A stretch of 64,000 bases of DNA from Dyella subtropica (GCF_026283965.1 NZ_JAPDPD010000007.1:144083-208082); one strand, 5' to 3'; shown: positions 9,690 through 17,584, counted from the stretch's first letter. A program made the numbers and translations. Notes: a model not told the origin generated them from the letters alone.

Positions 9690-9961
9690 TAAGAGCCTGT
9701 TCCCGCTCTCCGCGTGGCCCGCGCCGGGATCGGTTTGCGCGCAGGATGAAGGCACTGACGAGGGGCGACGTCCGTACTCTACTGAGTGACGCCGCCGCCA
9801 TGCGGGCAAACAGACCCGGCCCGGAGGGTTGCTTGTCCGTGGGCACCATGCGGCAGCGCGCGGCTGGGCCTGGCAGCCAGCCAGGCGCTGCGCCACGCAC
9901 TACCACCTGGCACCCACGGACAAGCAACGCGGGCTACGCGGAGAGCGGGAACAGACTCTTA
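9690..9961. repeat. Nested palindromic element, copy 1 (with internal insertion)
   Basis: The outer arms, 9690-9723 and 9928-9961, are 34 nt and nearly perfectly complementary. Inner arms 9828-9843 and 9913-9928 are a perfect 16-bp match. The core (about 9844-9912) contains the sub-palindromes CCTGGCAGCCAGCCAGG and GGCGCTGCGCC. Compared with the copy at 63861-64000, about 104 bp (9724-9827) is inserted between the outer and inner left arms. No transposase is encoded. The element fills most of the 427-bp gap between the lipoprotein gene and the first Nudix gene. Confidence 0.85.
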
Positions 9962-10090
9962 GCGGGCGGTAGGTGGCGGGGGCTGACATATGCCGATGGT
10001 CGCCGGGTCAGTGTGATCGGTGCAAGCCCGGACGGCTGCGTCATTCAGGCGCAATGCGTAAACTGCCGCTTTTCCGCAGTGCGCCAAGCT

Positions 10091-10579
10091 ATGCCCTACA
10101 CCCCCATTGTTGCCACGCTCGGTTACGTTCTCTCGCCGGACCGTCGCCAGGTCCTGATGATTCATCGCAATGCGCGCCAGGACGACCAACACCTGGGTAA
10201 GTACAACGGCCTCGGCGGCAAGATGGAGCCGGGCGAGGATATCGCCGCCTGCATGCGCCGCGAGATCTATGAAGAAGCTGGCATCCACTGCGAGTCCATG
10301 CAGCTGCGCGGCACCCTCAACTGGCCTGGTTTTGGCAAGCACGGCGAAGACTGGCTGGGCTTCATCTTCGTCATCGAGCGTTACAGCGGCGAACCACACG
10401 CCGGCAACCACGAGGGCACGCTGGAGTGGGTGGCGGTGGATCGCTTGATGGAGCTGCCCATGTGGGAGGGCGATCGTCATTTCCTGCCGCTGGTGTTCGA
10501 TGGCGACCCTCGTCCGTTCCACGGTGTGATGCCGTACAAGGATGGCCGCATGCAGTCGTGGTCGTACTCGCGGCTATGA
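10091..10579 (+). CDS. Nudix hydrolase (MutT/8-oxo-dGTP diphosphatase-like)
   Basis: 162 aa. The ATG at 10091 (MPYTPIVATLGYVL) starts the domain; upstream in-frame sequence is repeat DNA. The Nudix box is complete: GGKMEPGEDIAACMRREIYEEAGI spans about residues 39-62, with the REIYEEAGI helix carrying the metal-binding glutamates. The LGKYNGLGGK lead-in and the W-rich C-terminal part (LEWVAVDRL, LPMWEGDRHFLP) resemble MutX/YtkD-type oxidised-nucleotide hydrolases. It overlaps a second Nudix gene by 4 bp (ATGA). Confidence 0.9.
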   Translation: MPYTPIVATLGYVLSPDRRQVLMIHRNARQDDQHLGKYNGLGGKMEPGEDIAACMRREIYEEAGIHCESMQLRGTLNWPGFGKHGEDWLGFIFVIERYSGEPHAGNHEGTLEWVAVDRLMELPMWEGDRHFLPLVFDGDPRPFHGVMPYKDGRMQSWSYSRL

Positions 10580-10986
10580 GTGACGGACTGGCAACGCGAA
10601 CGATCGAGATCGTCGCTGCCGTCATTCGCGATCCGGAAGGTCGCGTGCTACTGGTACGCAAACGCGGAGCACAGGTGTTCCAGCAACCCGGCGGCAAGCG
10701 CGACGATGATGATCTCGACGATTTGCACACGCTGGCGAGGGAGCTGCACGAGGAACTGGGGTGCACCATGCAGCGCGAAGGCGCGCGGCTGCTTGGACAC
10801 TTCAGTGCGCCAGCAGCGAATGAGCCTGGATGCGTAGTCGAGGCTGTGGTTTACGAAGTGAGCGCCAGCGGGCCGTTCGAGGCGCGGGCGGAGATCGAAT
10901 CGTTGTGTTGGATCGATCCGGCGCACATGGGCGAGCTACCTGTGGCGCAGCTCAGCCGGGAACAATTGCTGCCCTTGCTGACTTGA
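10576..10986 (+). CDS. Second Nudix hydrolase
   Basis: 136 aa from the ATG at 10576, overlapping the stop of the preceding Nudix gene. It starts MSDGLATRTIEIVAAVIRD and has VLLVRKRG followed by a Nudix box, QQPGGKRDDDDLDDLHTLARELHEELG, at about residues 36-62. The Gly-x5-Glu spacing is altered by an acidic stretch (KRDDDDLDD), but the RELHEELG helix is intact. Substrate unknown; probably a nucleotide-sugar or nucleoside diphosphate derivative. Two coupled Nudix genes suggest linked housekeeping roles. A strong hairpin follows the stop. Confidence 0.88.
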   Translation: MSDGLATRTIEIVAAVIRDPEGRVLLVRKRGAQVFQQPGGKRDDDDLDDLHTLARELHEELGCTMQREGARLLGHFSAPAANEPGCVVEAVVYEVSASGPFEARAEIESLCWIDPAHMGELPVAQLSREQLLPLLT

Positions 10987-10995
10987 GGGGGGGGC

Positions 10996-11033
10996 GGCAG
11001 CCCCATACGCAAGCTTTTGCGTATGGGGCTGCC
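10996..11033. terminator. Bidirectional hairpin between Nudix gene 2 and the ketosynthase gene
   Basis: A perfect 17-bp stem (10996-11012 / 11017-11033) with a GCTT loop lies between two convergent genes, 10 bp after one stop and 12 bp before the other. No long T-tract follows on either side, so it may also protect 3' ends. Confidence 0.75.
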
Positions 11034-11045
11034 GCTATATCCCTA

Positions 11046-12260
11046 TCAGGGAGCGCGGCGTAGCGCGATCACTGCATTGAGCCCGCCGAAGGCGAACGAA
11101 TTGCTGATGGCGGCACGCACGGGCATCTGCCGGGCCTGGTTGGGAACGTAGTCCAGGTCGCAGGCCGGATCGGGGCCAAGGTAGCCGAGGGTCGGCGGCA
11201 CGATCCCATCGCGCAGCGCGCCGATGACGGCAATCAGTTCCAGCGCGCCGGCAGCGCCAAGCGCGTGGCCGTGCATTGGTTTGGTGGAGGAGATCGCCAG
11301 CGCCCGCGCATGTTTGCCGAATACGCGATGGATCGCCCGCGTCTCGGTACTGTCGTTGGCGATGGTGCCAGTGCCGTGCGCGTTGATGTAGTCGACCTCG
11401 GAGGGCGACATCTCGCTGTCGCGCAGCGCATAGGCGATAGCGTTGGCTGCACCCACTTCGGAAGGCGCGGCGATGTCGCCCGCATCCGAGCTCATGCCGG
11501 TGCCGGTCAGCTCGGCCAGGATGGTGGCGCCGCGCGCCTGTGCCTGTTCCAGTGTTTCGAGCACGAACATGCCGGCGCCTTCGCCAAGCACGATGCCGCG
11601 GCGGCCACTGCTGAATGGGCGGCAGGTGTCCGGCGCCAACACGCGCATGGCTTCCCAGGCACGCAGCGTGCCAAGCGTGACGCAGGCCTCGGTGCCGCCG
11701 ACCACGGCGGTATCCACCAGGCCGGCGCGAATCATCATCGCGGCCTGGGCAAAGGCGTGATTGGACGAGGAACACGCGCTGGCCAGGGCGAAGGCTGGGC
11801 CGGTAATGCCGTGCACCATGCTGATCTGGCTCGCCGGCGCATTCATCATCATGCGGATAATGCCGAGCGGATGGAAACGGCCGGCATGCTCGCCATACAG
11901 CTTTTCGTACTGGTCGTCGCGGGTCGTCTCGCCACCCACACCGGTACCCACCACCACCGCCGTACGCGCTGCGTACTCGCCCTCGAAGCTCAAGCCGGAC
12001 TGGCGAATGGCTTCGCCAGCCGCGACCAGCGCGTACTGGCTCACCGGATCGAGCTGGTTGAGCCGCGACTCGTCGAAATAGTGGGTGGGGTCGAAGTCGC
12101 TGACCTCAGCCGCGACTCCGCCGTTGCGGAGCTGGCCGGGCAGGATGTGGTGGATCGGGCCGATGCCGCTGCGGCCCTCGGTCATGGCCTTCCAGGTGGA
12201 AGGCGCGTCGTGTCCGAGCGCGCAAATGGCGCCCATACCGGTGATGACGATGCGGCGCAT
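11046..12260 (-). CDS. Beta-ketoacyl-ACP synthase (FabF/KAS II type)
   Basis: 404 aa condensing enzyme with the full catalytic triad: Cys163 (LASACSSSNHA), His295 (INAHGTGT) and His332 (KPMHGHALGAAGA). The C-terminal SNSFAFGGLNAVI segment is typical. The active-site context ACSSSNHA differs from FabF/FabB housekeeping enzymes (ACATG/ACATS), so it probably works in a dedicated pathway. A stand-alone ACP gene sits 5 bp upstream on the same strand. The divergent FemAB/GNAT-like and arginase-fold genes next door suggest that a specialised acyl chain is built here and transferred to an amine. Confidence 0.93.
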   Translation of the reverse strand: MRRIVITGMGAICALGHDAPSTWKAMTEGRSGIGPIHHILPGQLRNGGVAAEVSDFDPTHYFDESRLNQLDPVSQYALVAAGEAIRQSGLSFEGEYAARTAVVVGTGVGGETTRDDQYEKLYGEHAGRFHPLGIIRMMMNAPASQISMVHGITGPAFALASACSSSNHAFAQAAMMIRAGLVDTAVVGGTEACVTLGTLRAWEAMRVLAPDTCRPFSSGRRGIVLGEGAGMFVLETLEQAQARGATILAELTGTGMSSDAGDIAAPSEVGAANAIAYALRDSEMSPSEVDYINAHGTGTIANDSTETRAIHRVFGKHARALAISSTKPMHGHALGAAGALELIAVIGALRDGIVPPTLGYLGPDPACDLDYVPNQARQMPVRAAISNSFAFGGLNAVIALRRAP

Positions 12261-12265
12261 GGATT

Positions 12266-12520
12266 TCAGCTATCGGCTTTCTTGGTGGCGATCTGGCGTT
12301 CGACGGCGGCAACCAGCTGGCCCACGGTGCCGTTGTCGAAGTCGGCGTCTTCATTGGGCAGCTGCACGTCGAAATGCTCTTCGAGATCGAAGATCACTTC
12401 GATGGCGTCCAGCGAGGCGACGCCAAGCTCTTTCAGGGTGGACTCGGGCGTGATGGTGGCGATGTCGATCTTCGCCTGCTTGGCGATGATTTCAAAAGTT
12501 TCCTGTTGTACGTTGCTCAT
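12266..12520 (-). CDS. Acyl carrier protein
   Basis: 84 aa, four-helix ACP. The phosphopantetheine site is Ser36 in GVASLDAIEV; the residue before Ser is Ala instead of the Asp of the canonical DSL motif. Flanking features are normal (TLKELGV before, FDLEEHFDVQLP after), so it should still be a carrier. It is translated first in a two-gene unit with the ketosynthase (5-bp gap). It is probably dedicated to this cluster and not the fatty-acid ACP, which usually sits with fabD/fabG/fabF. Confidence 0.92.
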   Translation of the reverse strand: MSNVQQETFEIIAKQAKIDIATITPESTLKELGVASLDAIEVIFDLEEHFDVQLPNEDADFDNGTVGQLVAAVERQIATKKADS

Positions 12521-12657
12521 GATCGCTTCCTGGATTCCATGGCGCCAAGGGTTAGGGCATCGGAGAGGGGCATAGGCCCGGGCCGATTGTTTAAAGCCTG
12601 ACGAAGTGCCGTCGTATTGTCCAGATTGCCAGCGTTCTCATGGCGACGGGCGGCATC

Positions 12658-12669
12658 CTGCACGTGCAG
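12658..12669. promoter_or_regulatory. 12-bp palindrome in the divergent promoter region
   Basis: CTGCACGTGCAG is a perfect dyad inside the 229-bp space between the divergent ACP and FemAB/GNAT-like genes, 138 bp and 81 bp from the two starts. It could be a shared operator. The space holds no gene. Confidence 0.3.
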
Positions 12670-12749
12670 CCTTTCGTGAATCTTATGAATGATCCCGTCG
12701 GTACGGTGGCATATGGCCGGAGGCCCTGACTGCGGGCGCTCGGGGTCGT

Positions 12750-13847
12750 ATGCTATCCGCTGACGCTTCGTGGAAATGCCTTGTGCGGTACCTCAATCAG
12801 CTCGAACCGGACGCCCTGGTCGCCCGCTTTGTCGAGCATCCCCCCATCGATTTCCGCGTGCTGGAAGCGGCTGGCACGCCGGCCTTTGTCGCGCCGTTCG
12901 ACCTGCTCACCACGGCCGACGCGGAGGTGCGCAAGCGGATCGCCCGCGTTCCCGGCTATCGCTGGTGGGGGCGCTTGTTGCGCTGGCGCACGGCTTTTGT
13001 CGGTACCACGGTGTCCGAGTACGCCTTGTTTCCGCGTACAGCGGACCCGGCCAGGCTGCCGGGCGAACTCCGCGCACAGCTCGGCCGCGGGCAGCGGCTG
13101 ATGATCGTGAAGGACATTCCGCAGGACTCGCCGCTATGCGATGCCGCCAGCCGCGACTGGTGCACACGCTTCGCCGAGGCCTGCCAGAGCGGGGGCTTCG
13201 TGCTGCTCGAAGGCCAGGCGCTGGCCTATGTGCCAATCGACTTTGCCAGTGAAGACGAGTATCTCGCGCGCCTGTCCTCCAGCCGGCGCAAAGACATCCG
13301 CCGCAAACTGCGCAAGCGCGATGAGGTGACGGTAGAGGCCGTGGCCTGTGGTGATGCACGCTTTGTCGACGACGCCGTTGTCGACGCGTACTACCGTCTC
13401 TACGAGAACGTCTATGCGCAGAGCGAAATCCATTTCGACAAACTCAGCCGCGATTTCTTCGCCGCCGTATTGCGCGACGCCAGCCACGGTGGTGTCGCGT
13501 TCGTCTACCGGCATCAGGACGAGACGATCGGCTGGAACCTGTGCTTCGCCATCGACGGCAAGCTGATCGACAAATACGTGGGCTTTGCCTACCCGCAGGC
13601 GCGCGAGCAGAACCTGTACTTCACCAGCTGGTTCCACAATCTGGCCTGGGCACGCGAGCAGGGGCTGACACACTATGTGGCAGGCTGGACCGATCCCGAG
13701 ATCAAATCCTATCTTGGTGCGAAGTTCACGCTGACCCGCCACGCCATCTACCTGCGCAATCCGCTGTTGCGTGCGCTGGCCCGGCGCCTGGGCCGTTTCT
13801 TCGAAAGCGATAGTCAATGGGCAAAGCAGGCCGATGCGCAAACGTGA
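12750..13847 (+). CDS. FemAB/BioF2-like GNAT-fold acyltransferase
   Basis: 365 aa. The C-terminal half matches the Acetyltransf_6 (BioF2-like/FemAB-related) family: LSSSRRKDIRRKLRKRD near residues 171-190, GVAFVYRHQDETIGWNLCF, KLIDKYVGFAYP and a closing YVAGWTDPEIKSYLGAKF. Such proteins transfer acyl or aminoacyl groups to amines. The N-terminal 160 residues are less recognisable. The ATG at 12750 has only a weak ribosome site; no better start is visible. It overlaps the arginase-like gene by 14 bp and faces the ACP/ketosynthase pair, so acyl-ACP is a plausible donor (inference). Confidence 0.82.
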   Translation: MLSADASWKCLVRYLNQLEPDALVARFVEHPPIDFRVLEAAGTPAFVAPFDLLTTADAEVRKRIARVPGYRWWGRLLRWRTAFVGTTVSEYALFPRTADPARLPGELRAQLGRGQRLMIVKDIPQDSPLCDAASRDWCTRFAEACQSGGFVLLEGQALAYVPIDFASEDEYLARLSSSRRKDIRRKLRKRDEVTVEAVACGDARFVDDAVVDAYYRLYENVYAQSEIHFDKLSRDFFAAVLRDASHGGVAFVYRHQDETIGWNLCFAIDGKLIDKYVGFAYPQAREQNLYFTSWFHNLAWAREQGLTHYVAGWTDPEIKSYLGAKFTLTRHAIYLRNPLLRALARRLGRFFESDSQWAKQADAQT

Positions 13848-14709
13848 TCCGCTGATCCTGGACTTCGATGGCTCGGTCGGTGAGATCCCGGGCGCCACCA
13901 CGATTCCACTGGCTGACTGGCAGGAAGCAATTCGCTTCGGTTGCGCGCTGCGTACATTCGATCGCCTGCGCCGTCATCTCGATGCCACCGTTCCCGACGA
14001 TTACGGCACGGTGCTGATGGGTTCGGGCGATTATCACCACCTGACCTGGCCGCTGGTCGAGCGGCAGCGCGCGCGCGGGCCATTCCAGTTGGTGGTGTTC
14101 GACAACCATCCCGACAATATGCGTTTTCCGTGGGGCATCCACTGCGGCTCGTGGGTGCGCAAGGTCGCCATGCTGCCGTACGTCAACCACGTACACGTCA
14201 TCGGTATCACCTCCGGGGACATCGGCGCCAAGCATGCGTGGGAGAACTACCTGCAGCCGTTGCGCGCGGGCAAGCTGAGCTACTGGTGTATGGATGTGGA
14301 TGTGTCCTGGGCGAAGCGCTTTGGACTGGCCGACGCCTTCCAGCGTTTCGAGAATCCCGACGCACTCACGGGTGCCTTCATTCAACAATTGCGTCGCGCC
14401 CCGCAAGCCACGTATCTATCGATCGACAAGGACGCCTTCAGCATCGATACCGCGCGCACCAACTGGGACCAGGGGCGCATCGAGGAACACCACGCGATGG
14501 CGATCATCGAGGCCTTGCGTGGACGCATCATCGCCAGCGACATCAATGGCGAAGTCTCCGCGTTCGCCTACGCTACGTGGTGGAAGCGCATGCTCAGCGG
14601 CATGGACGGCCAGGCACCGATTCCGCAAAGCGAGCTGGATGCATGGCAGATGCAGCAGCGCGCGTTGAATGCGCGGCTGCTGGCTGCGATTGCGGAGTGC
14701 AGTGTTTGA
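13834..14709 (+). CDS. Arginase/ureohydrolase-fold protein with altered motifs
   Basis: 291 aa from the ATG at 13834, inside the end of the preceding gene. The dinuclear metal site of ureohydrolases can be traced: GSGDYHH (65-69 region, for GGDHS), FDNHPDN with Asp90, His92 and Asp94 (for DAHxD), and YLSIDKDAF with Asp198 and Asp200 (for SxDxDxxD). All six ligand positions seem filled, but the arginase consensus words are changed, so the substrate may not be arginine. A simple idea is that it supplies or modifies the amine acceptor for its co-transcribed acyltransferase. Arginine, agmatine or formimino-compound hydrolysis remain alternatives. Confidence 0.8.
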   Translation: MRKRDPLILDFDGSVGEIPGATTIPLADWQEAIRFGCALRTFDRLRRHLDATVPDDYGTVLMGSGDYHHLTWPLVERQRARGPFQLVVFDNHPDNMRFPWGIHCGSWVRKVAMLPYVNHVHVIGITSGDIGAKHAWENYLQPLRAGKLSYWCMDVDVSWAKRFGLADAFQRFENPDALTGAFIQQLRRAPQATYLSIDKDAFSIDTARTNWDQGRIEEHHAMAIIEALRGRIIASDINGEVSAFAYATWWKRMLSGMDGQAPIPQSELDAWQMQQRALNARLLAAIAECSV

Positions 14710-14763
14710 CGATGCGTTAGGTTGGAATGAGGGACAACAAACCCCAGCGGATGGCAGAGCCTC

Positions 14764-14830
14764 CCAGGCGCTGCGCCACCTGATCCCTCTGCGAAGCAAC
14801 TCGGGCCACGCGGAGATATTGAACAGCCTG
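14764..14830. repeat. Degenerate right half of the palindromic element (copy 3)
   Basis: The stretch carries the core CCAGGCGCTGCGCCAC, then a copy-specific stem side, then CGGGCCACGCGGAG and GAACAGCCTG, in the same order as the right half of copy 1. About nine core bases are missing and no matching left half is present upstream. It lies in the 208-bp gap between the arginase-like gene and the diguanylate cyclase gene. Confidence 0.65.
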
Positions 14831-14917
14831 CAGCTGCGGGCTCGCTAAAGATTTGCCACCTGCAGCCGCTGTATACGAAAGAAGTAGAACCCAAGAGGGG
14901 TCGGCTCAGACGTCCGC

Positions 14918-16195
14918 ATGAATTTCTCAGTGCTGCCGGATTTTCTCGCCATTGGCGGCCTGATCGCGGTGTTCTGGTCGCTGCTGCGCCGCACACAGCA
15001 GACGCGACTGCACTTCTGGCTGGTTGGCTGGGCGATGCTGCTCATCCACATCATGGCCCAGTTCGTCAGCCAGAACATGAGTGAGGAGGAATCTGGCGCC
15101 ACCGCTATCTCGTTGTCGATGCTGGTGCTGGCCAGCCACGCCTTCATCTGGGCCAGCAACGGTCGCTTCCAACGTAGCTGGCGCAATCTGCTGCAGACGC
15201 TACTCAGCGCGCTGCCCGATGTCGCTCTGATCTGCTGCGCTGAATACAGCCTCGCATCGGATGCGCCGTATGTGATCCTGACCTTAGCGGGGCTGGGCAC
15301 GTCGTTGTGGATGCTCCACGGCGGACGGCGCTCATCGGGTCGCCCCGCCGGCGTGTGGCATCCCAGCATGACGGTTGTCGTCTACACGATGCAGGCTGCG
15401 TTGCTGGTTACCGGTTATCGCGAGCAAGCGATAACCTGGATGCTGTGCTGGCACTATCTGGCGGTGGCGGCGTCTTATCGGCAGAGCGCGCCGCGCGCCT
15501 CGGCGGGCACGATGTTTACTACGCTCAGCTTTATCGCCTGGGCGTTCGTGTTCCCGGTCGGCGATCTGCTGGATCTACTGCTGCCGAATGTCCACGTCGA
15601 CGCCGAGGTCTGGAATCTGCCCAAGTTCCTGGTCGCCACTGGCATGATCTTCACCCTGCTTGAGGAGCAGTTGTCGAGCGCAGAGCATGCCTCGCTGCAC
15701 GACGCTCTGACCGACCTGCCCAATCGGCGCATGTTCGTCAACCGTCTGCAGCAGGCGTTGGAAGCTCTGCCATCGGGTTCGTCGAAGCTGGCGCTGCTGG
15801 TGATCGATCTGGACAACTTCAAATTGATCAACGACACCATGGGCCATGCCATCGGCGATGAACTGCTACGGTGGGTGGCCTTGCAGTTTCGCAGCACGGT
15901 TCGTCAGGACGACGTCCTGGCCCGACTCGGCGGCGACGAATTCGCGGTGATCCTGAACCCGGTGGCAGACCGCGAGGCGGCGGACGCCGTTGCCCGCAAG
16001 TTGCTGTCCTCGCTGCATGAGGGCACCGAAATTCAGAGCTGCACGTTGAGCGTCCGCGCCAGTATCGGCGTGTCGCTGTATCCCGATGACGCGCTTGACG
16101 CCACCCATCTGTTCGCGGTCGCCGATCGCGCGATGTACGAGCGCAAACCGTTTCGTCGAGAGCCTGTTCTGGGAGCGGCTAGCGGGGTTAGTTGA
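14918..16195 (+). CDS. Membrane-bound diguanylate cyclase (GGDEF)
   Basis: 425 aa. The first 245 residues contain about seven hydrophobic segments, forming an integral-membrane sensor of no named type that I recognise. The C-terminal GGDEF domain starts at HDALTDLPNRRMF; the active-site loop is intact, RLGGDEFA with GGDEF at 338-342. An I-site is present (RQDD at 329-332, five residues upstream), so product inhibition by c-di-GMP is expected. There is no EAL domain. It makes c-di-GMP from GTP; a link to the pilin operon 2.6 kb downstream is plausible only through general biology. Confidence 0.93.
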   Translation: MNFSVLPDFLAIGGLIAVFWSLLRRTQQTRLHFWLVGWAMLLIHIMAQFVSQNMSEEESGATAISLSMLVLASHAFIWASNGRFQRSWRNLLQTLLSALPDVALICCAEYSLASDAPYVILTLAGLGTSLWMLHGGRRSSGRPAGVWHPSMTVVVYTMQAALLVTGYREQAITWMLCWHYLAVAASYRQSAPRASAGTMFTTLSFIAWAFVFPVGDLLDLLLPNVHVDAEVWNLPKFLVATGMIFTLLEEQLSSAEHASLHDALTDLPNRRMFVNRLQQALEALPSGSSKLALLVIDLDNFKLINDTMGHAIGDELLRWVALQFRSTVRQDDVLARLGGDEFAVILNPVADREAADAVARKLLSSLHEGTEIQSCTLSVRASIGVSLYPDDALDATHLFAVADRAMYERKPFRREPVLGAASGVS

Positions 16196-16718
16196 ACCTC
16201 GTCACGTCATATGCAGATATGTCGGGGCTTACTGCCGCTCCACTCCCCCGCGAAGCTATCAAGCGTCACAGGGTGTGCCGGAGATAAGTCGCCTCTCTTC
16301 CGTCGACCTACGTGCCATGGAGCAGCTCCTGCCCCTGTGTGCGGCGAATTTTTTTCTTGCGTTCGCAGCATAGTCATCACTGACAGCGTCCTGATTGAAA
16401 TTTTTTTCACGGAGATCAGCTTCATCAGTGCTGCTGATTGAGGGTGTTTCGAAAGCTAGGTGCAAGCTTTGACGTGCTGAAACGAGACGTGGCGCGCAGA
16501 CCGCGAAAACACCTCGCATCACGGGCCAGAACAAGTTCTGCTCAGCGCTGAATGGCTTTGCGTCAGCGTCTTTCCAGAGTGACTGTCCATCGGTCAGCAT
16601 TTGCGTGGAGGCCATCGGACGGGGGGTACCGATGGCAGGTGCGGAGTTCATCTGATGACCCTTGATGGGTGCCTCGACGGGAGCGGGTTCCTTCCATCAG
16701 CAGTTTCAAGGGCGAATC
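16196..16718. other. 523-bp intergenic stretch, AT-richer than its surroundings
   Basis: No convincing gene. Two 7-bp T runs (around 16349 and 16402) and an interrupted dyad (GGGTGTTTCG near 16441 with CGAAAACACC near 16505) stand out. A minus-strand frame at 16259-16651 is open but has no recognisable domain or start signal. Composition suggests degraded acquired DNA or a long regulatory leader. Confidence 0.5.
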
Positions 16719-17507
16719 ATGAAAAGACATTTACTCGCATTCTCTGTGCTGAGTGCCGCCATCGGCCTCGGCATCACCGGCCAGGTCGCATTCGCCGCCG
16801 ACACGCCGTCGACCACTGCTTCGACACAGGAAAGCGGCAAGCTGGTCACTTCCTATACGTCGCTTGCGGGCTCCACCAATAACGCGCAGGCGCTAGTGGA
16901 TGGCCTGCACAATGGCACGGCCATCGTGTTGGTGACGCCGGCTACCGCCACCAGCCCGGCGGTGCAGACCACGTTTACGCCGGACACCGGCAAGCTCAGC
17001 TACGGCAACCTGAATATCGCGCTGGCACTGGCCCAGGCTGAGCTCACCAAGGCGGGAATCACCCAGCCGTCGGCTGCCCAACTCCAGGCGGCGTTGAACG
17101 GCGGTGCGATCACCACATCGGCGGGCCCGGTGCAGCTTTCTGGCGTGCTGGCACTGCGTGCGCAGGGGCAGGGCTGGGGGCAGATTGCCCATACGCTCGG
17201 CTTCAAAGTCGGCGAGATAGTGAGCGCCGCCAAGGCCAAGGGGCCCGTGCCGGATCGCGACGACATCGCTCGCGGCGGCAAGGGCGACAAGGACGCGAAA
17301 GCGGACAAGGCCGAGAAGCAGGCAGACAAGGCAGAGGACAAGGCCGAAAAGGCGGCAGATAAGGCTGAGCGGGCCGCTGACAAGGCGGAGAGGGCCGATA
17401 AGCCGGCCAAGGTCGATCGCCCTGACAAGCCGGAGCGCCCGGCCAAGGCCGATCGTCCTGACAAGCCCGAACGTCCCGACAAGCCGGAACATAGCGGCGG
17501 TCGCTGA
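16719..17507 (+). CDS. Exported protein with a Lys/Asp/Pro-rich repetitive tail
   Basis: 262 aa from the ATG at 16719 (MKRHLLAFSVLSAAIG), followed by a Sec signal ending near VAFA|ADTP. The mature N-terminal part (to about residue 180) is soluble, with a PVQLSGVLALRAQGQGWGQIAHTLGFKVGE segment split over 150-180. From about 183 to the end it is low complexity: repeats of DKAEK/ADKAER change into PDKPERP units. Not assigned to a named family. The tail may be an envelope- or polyanion-binding spacer. It is followed by a hairpin and then an outer-membrane protein gene. Confidence 0.8.
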   Translation: MKRHLLAFSVLSAAIGLGITGQVAFAADTPSTTASTQESGKLVTSYTSLAGSTNNAQALVDGLHNGTAIVLVTPATATSPAVQTTFTPDTGKLSYGNLNIALALAQAELTKAGITQPSAAQLQAALNGGAITTSAGPVQLSGVLALRAQGQGWGQIAHTLGFKVGEIVSAAKAKGPVPDRDDIARGGKGDKDAKADKAEKQADKAEDKAEKAADKAERAADKAERADKPAKVDRPDKPERPAKADRPDKPERPDKPEHSGGR

Positions 17508-17532
17508 TCCATCTACACAAAAACAATGAATC

Positions 17533-17561
17533 CAAGGGAGACCTCGCGGAGGTCTCCCTTG
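17533..17561 (+). terminator. Hairpin after the repetitive exported protein gene
   Basis: A perfect 13-bp stem (17533-17545 / 17549-17561) closes a 3-nt GCG loop 25 bp after the stop. It has no T-tract (gctgctg follows), so it may attenuate rather than fully stop transcription into the outer-membrane protein gene 23 bp further on. Confidence 0.6.
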
Positions 17562-17584
17562 CTGCTGTTCCAGAGGAAACCCGA

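Noticed and set aside
16259..16651. 130-codon minus-strand frame in the AT-rich gap
   Set aside because: Reads somewhat protein-like but has no recognisable domain, no clear start signal and lies in atypical DNA; not called.
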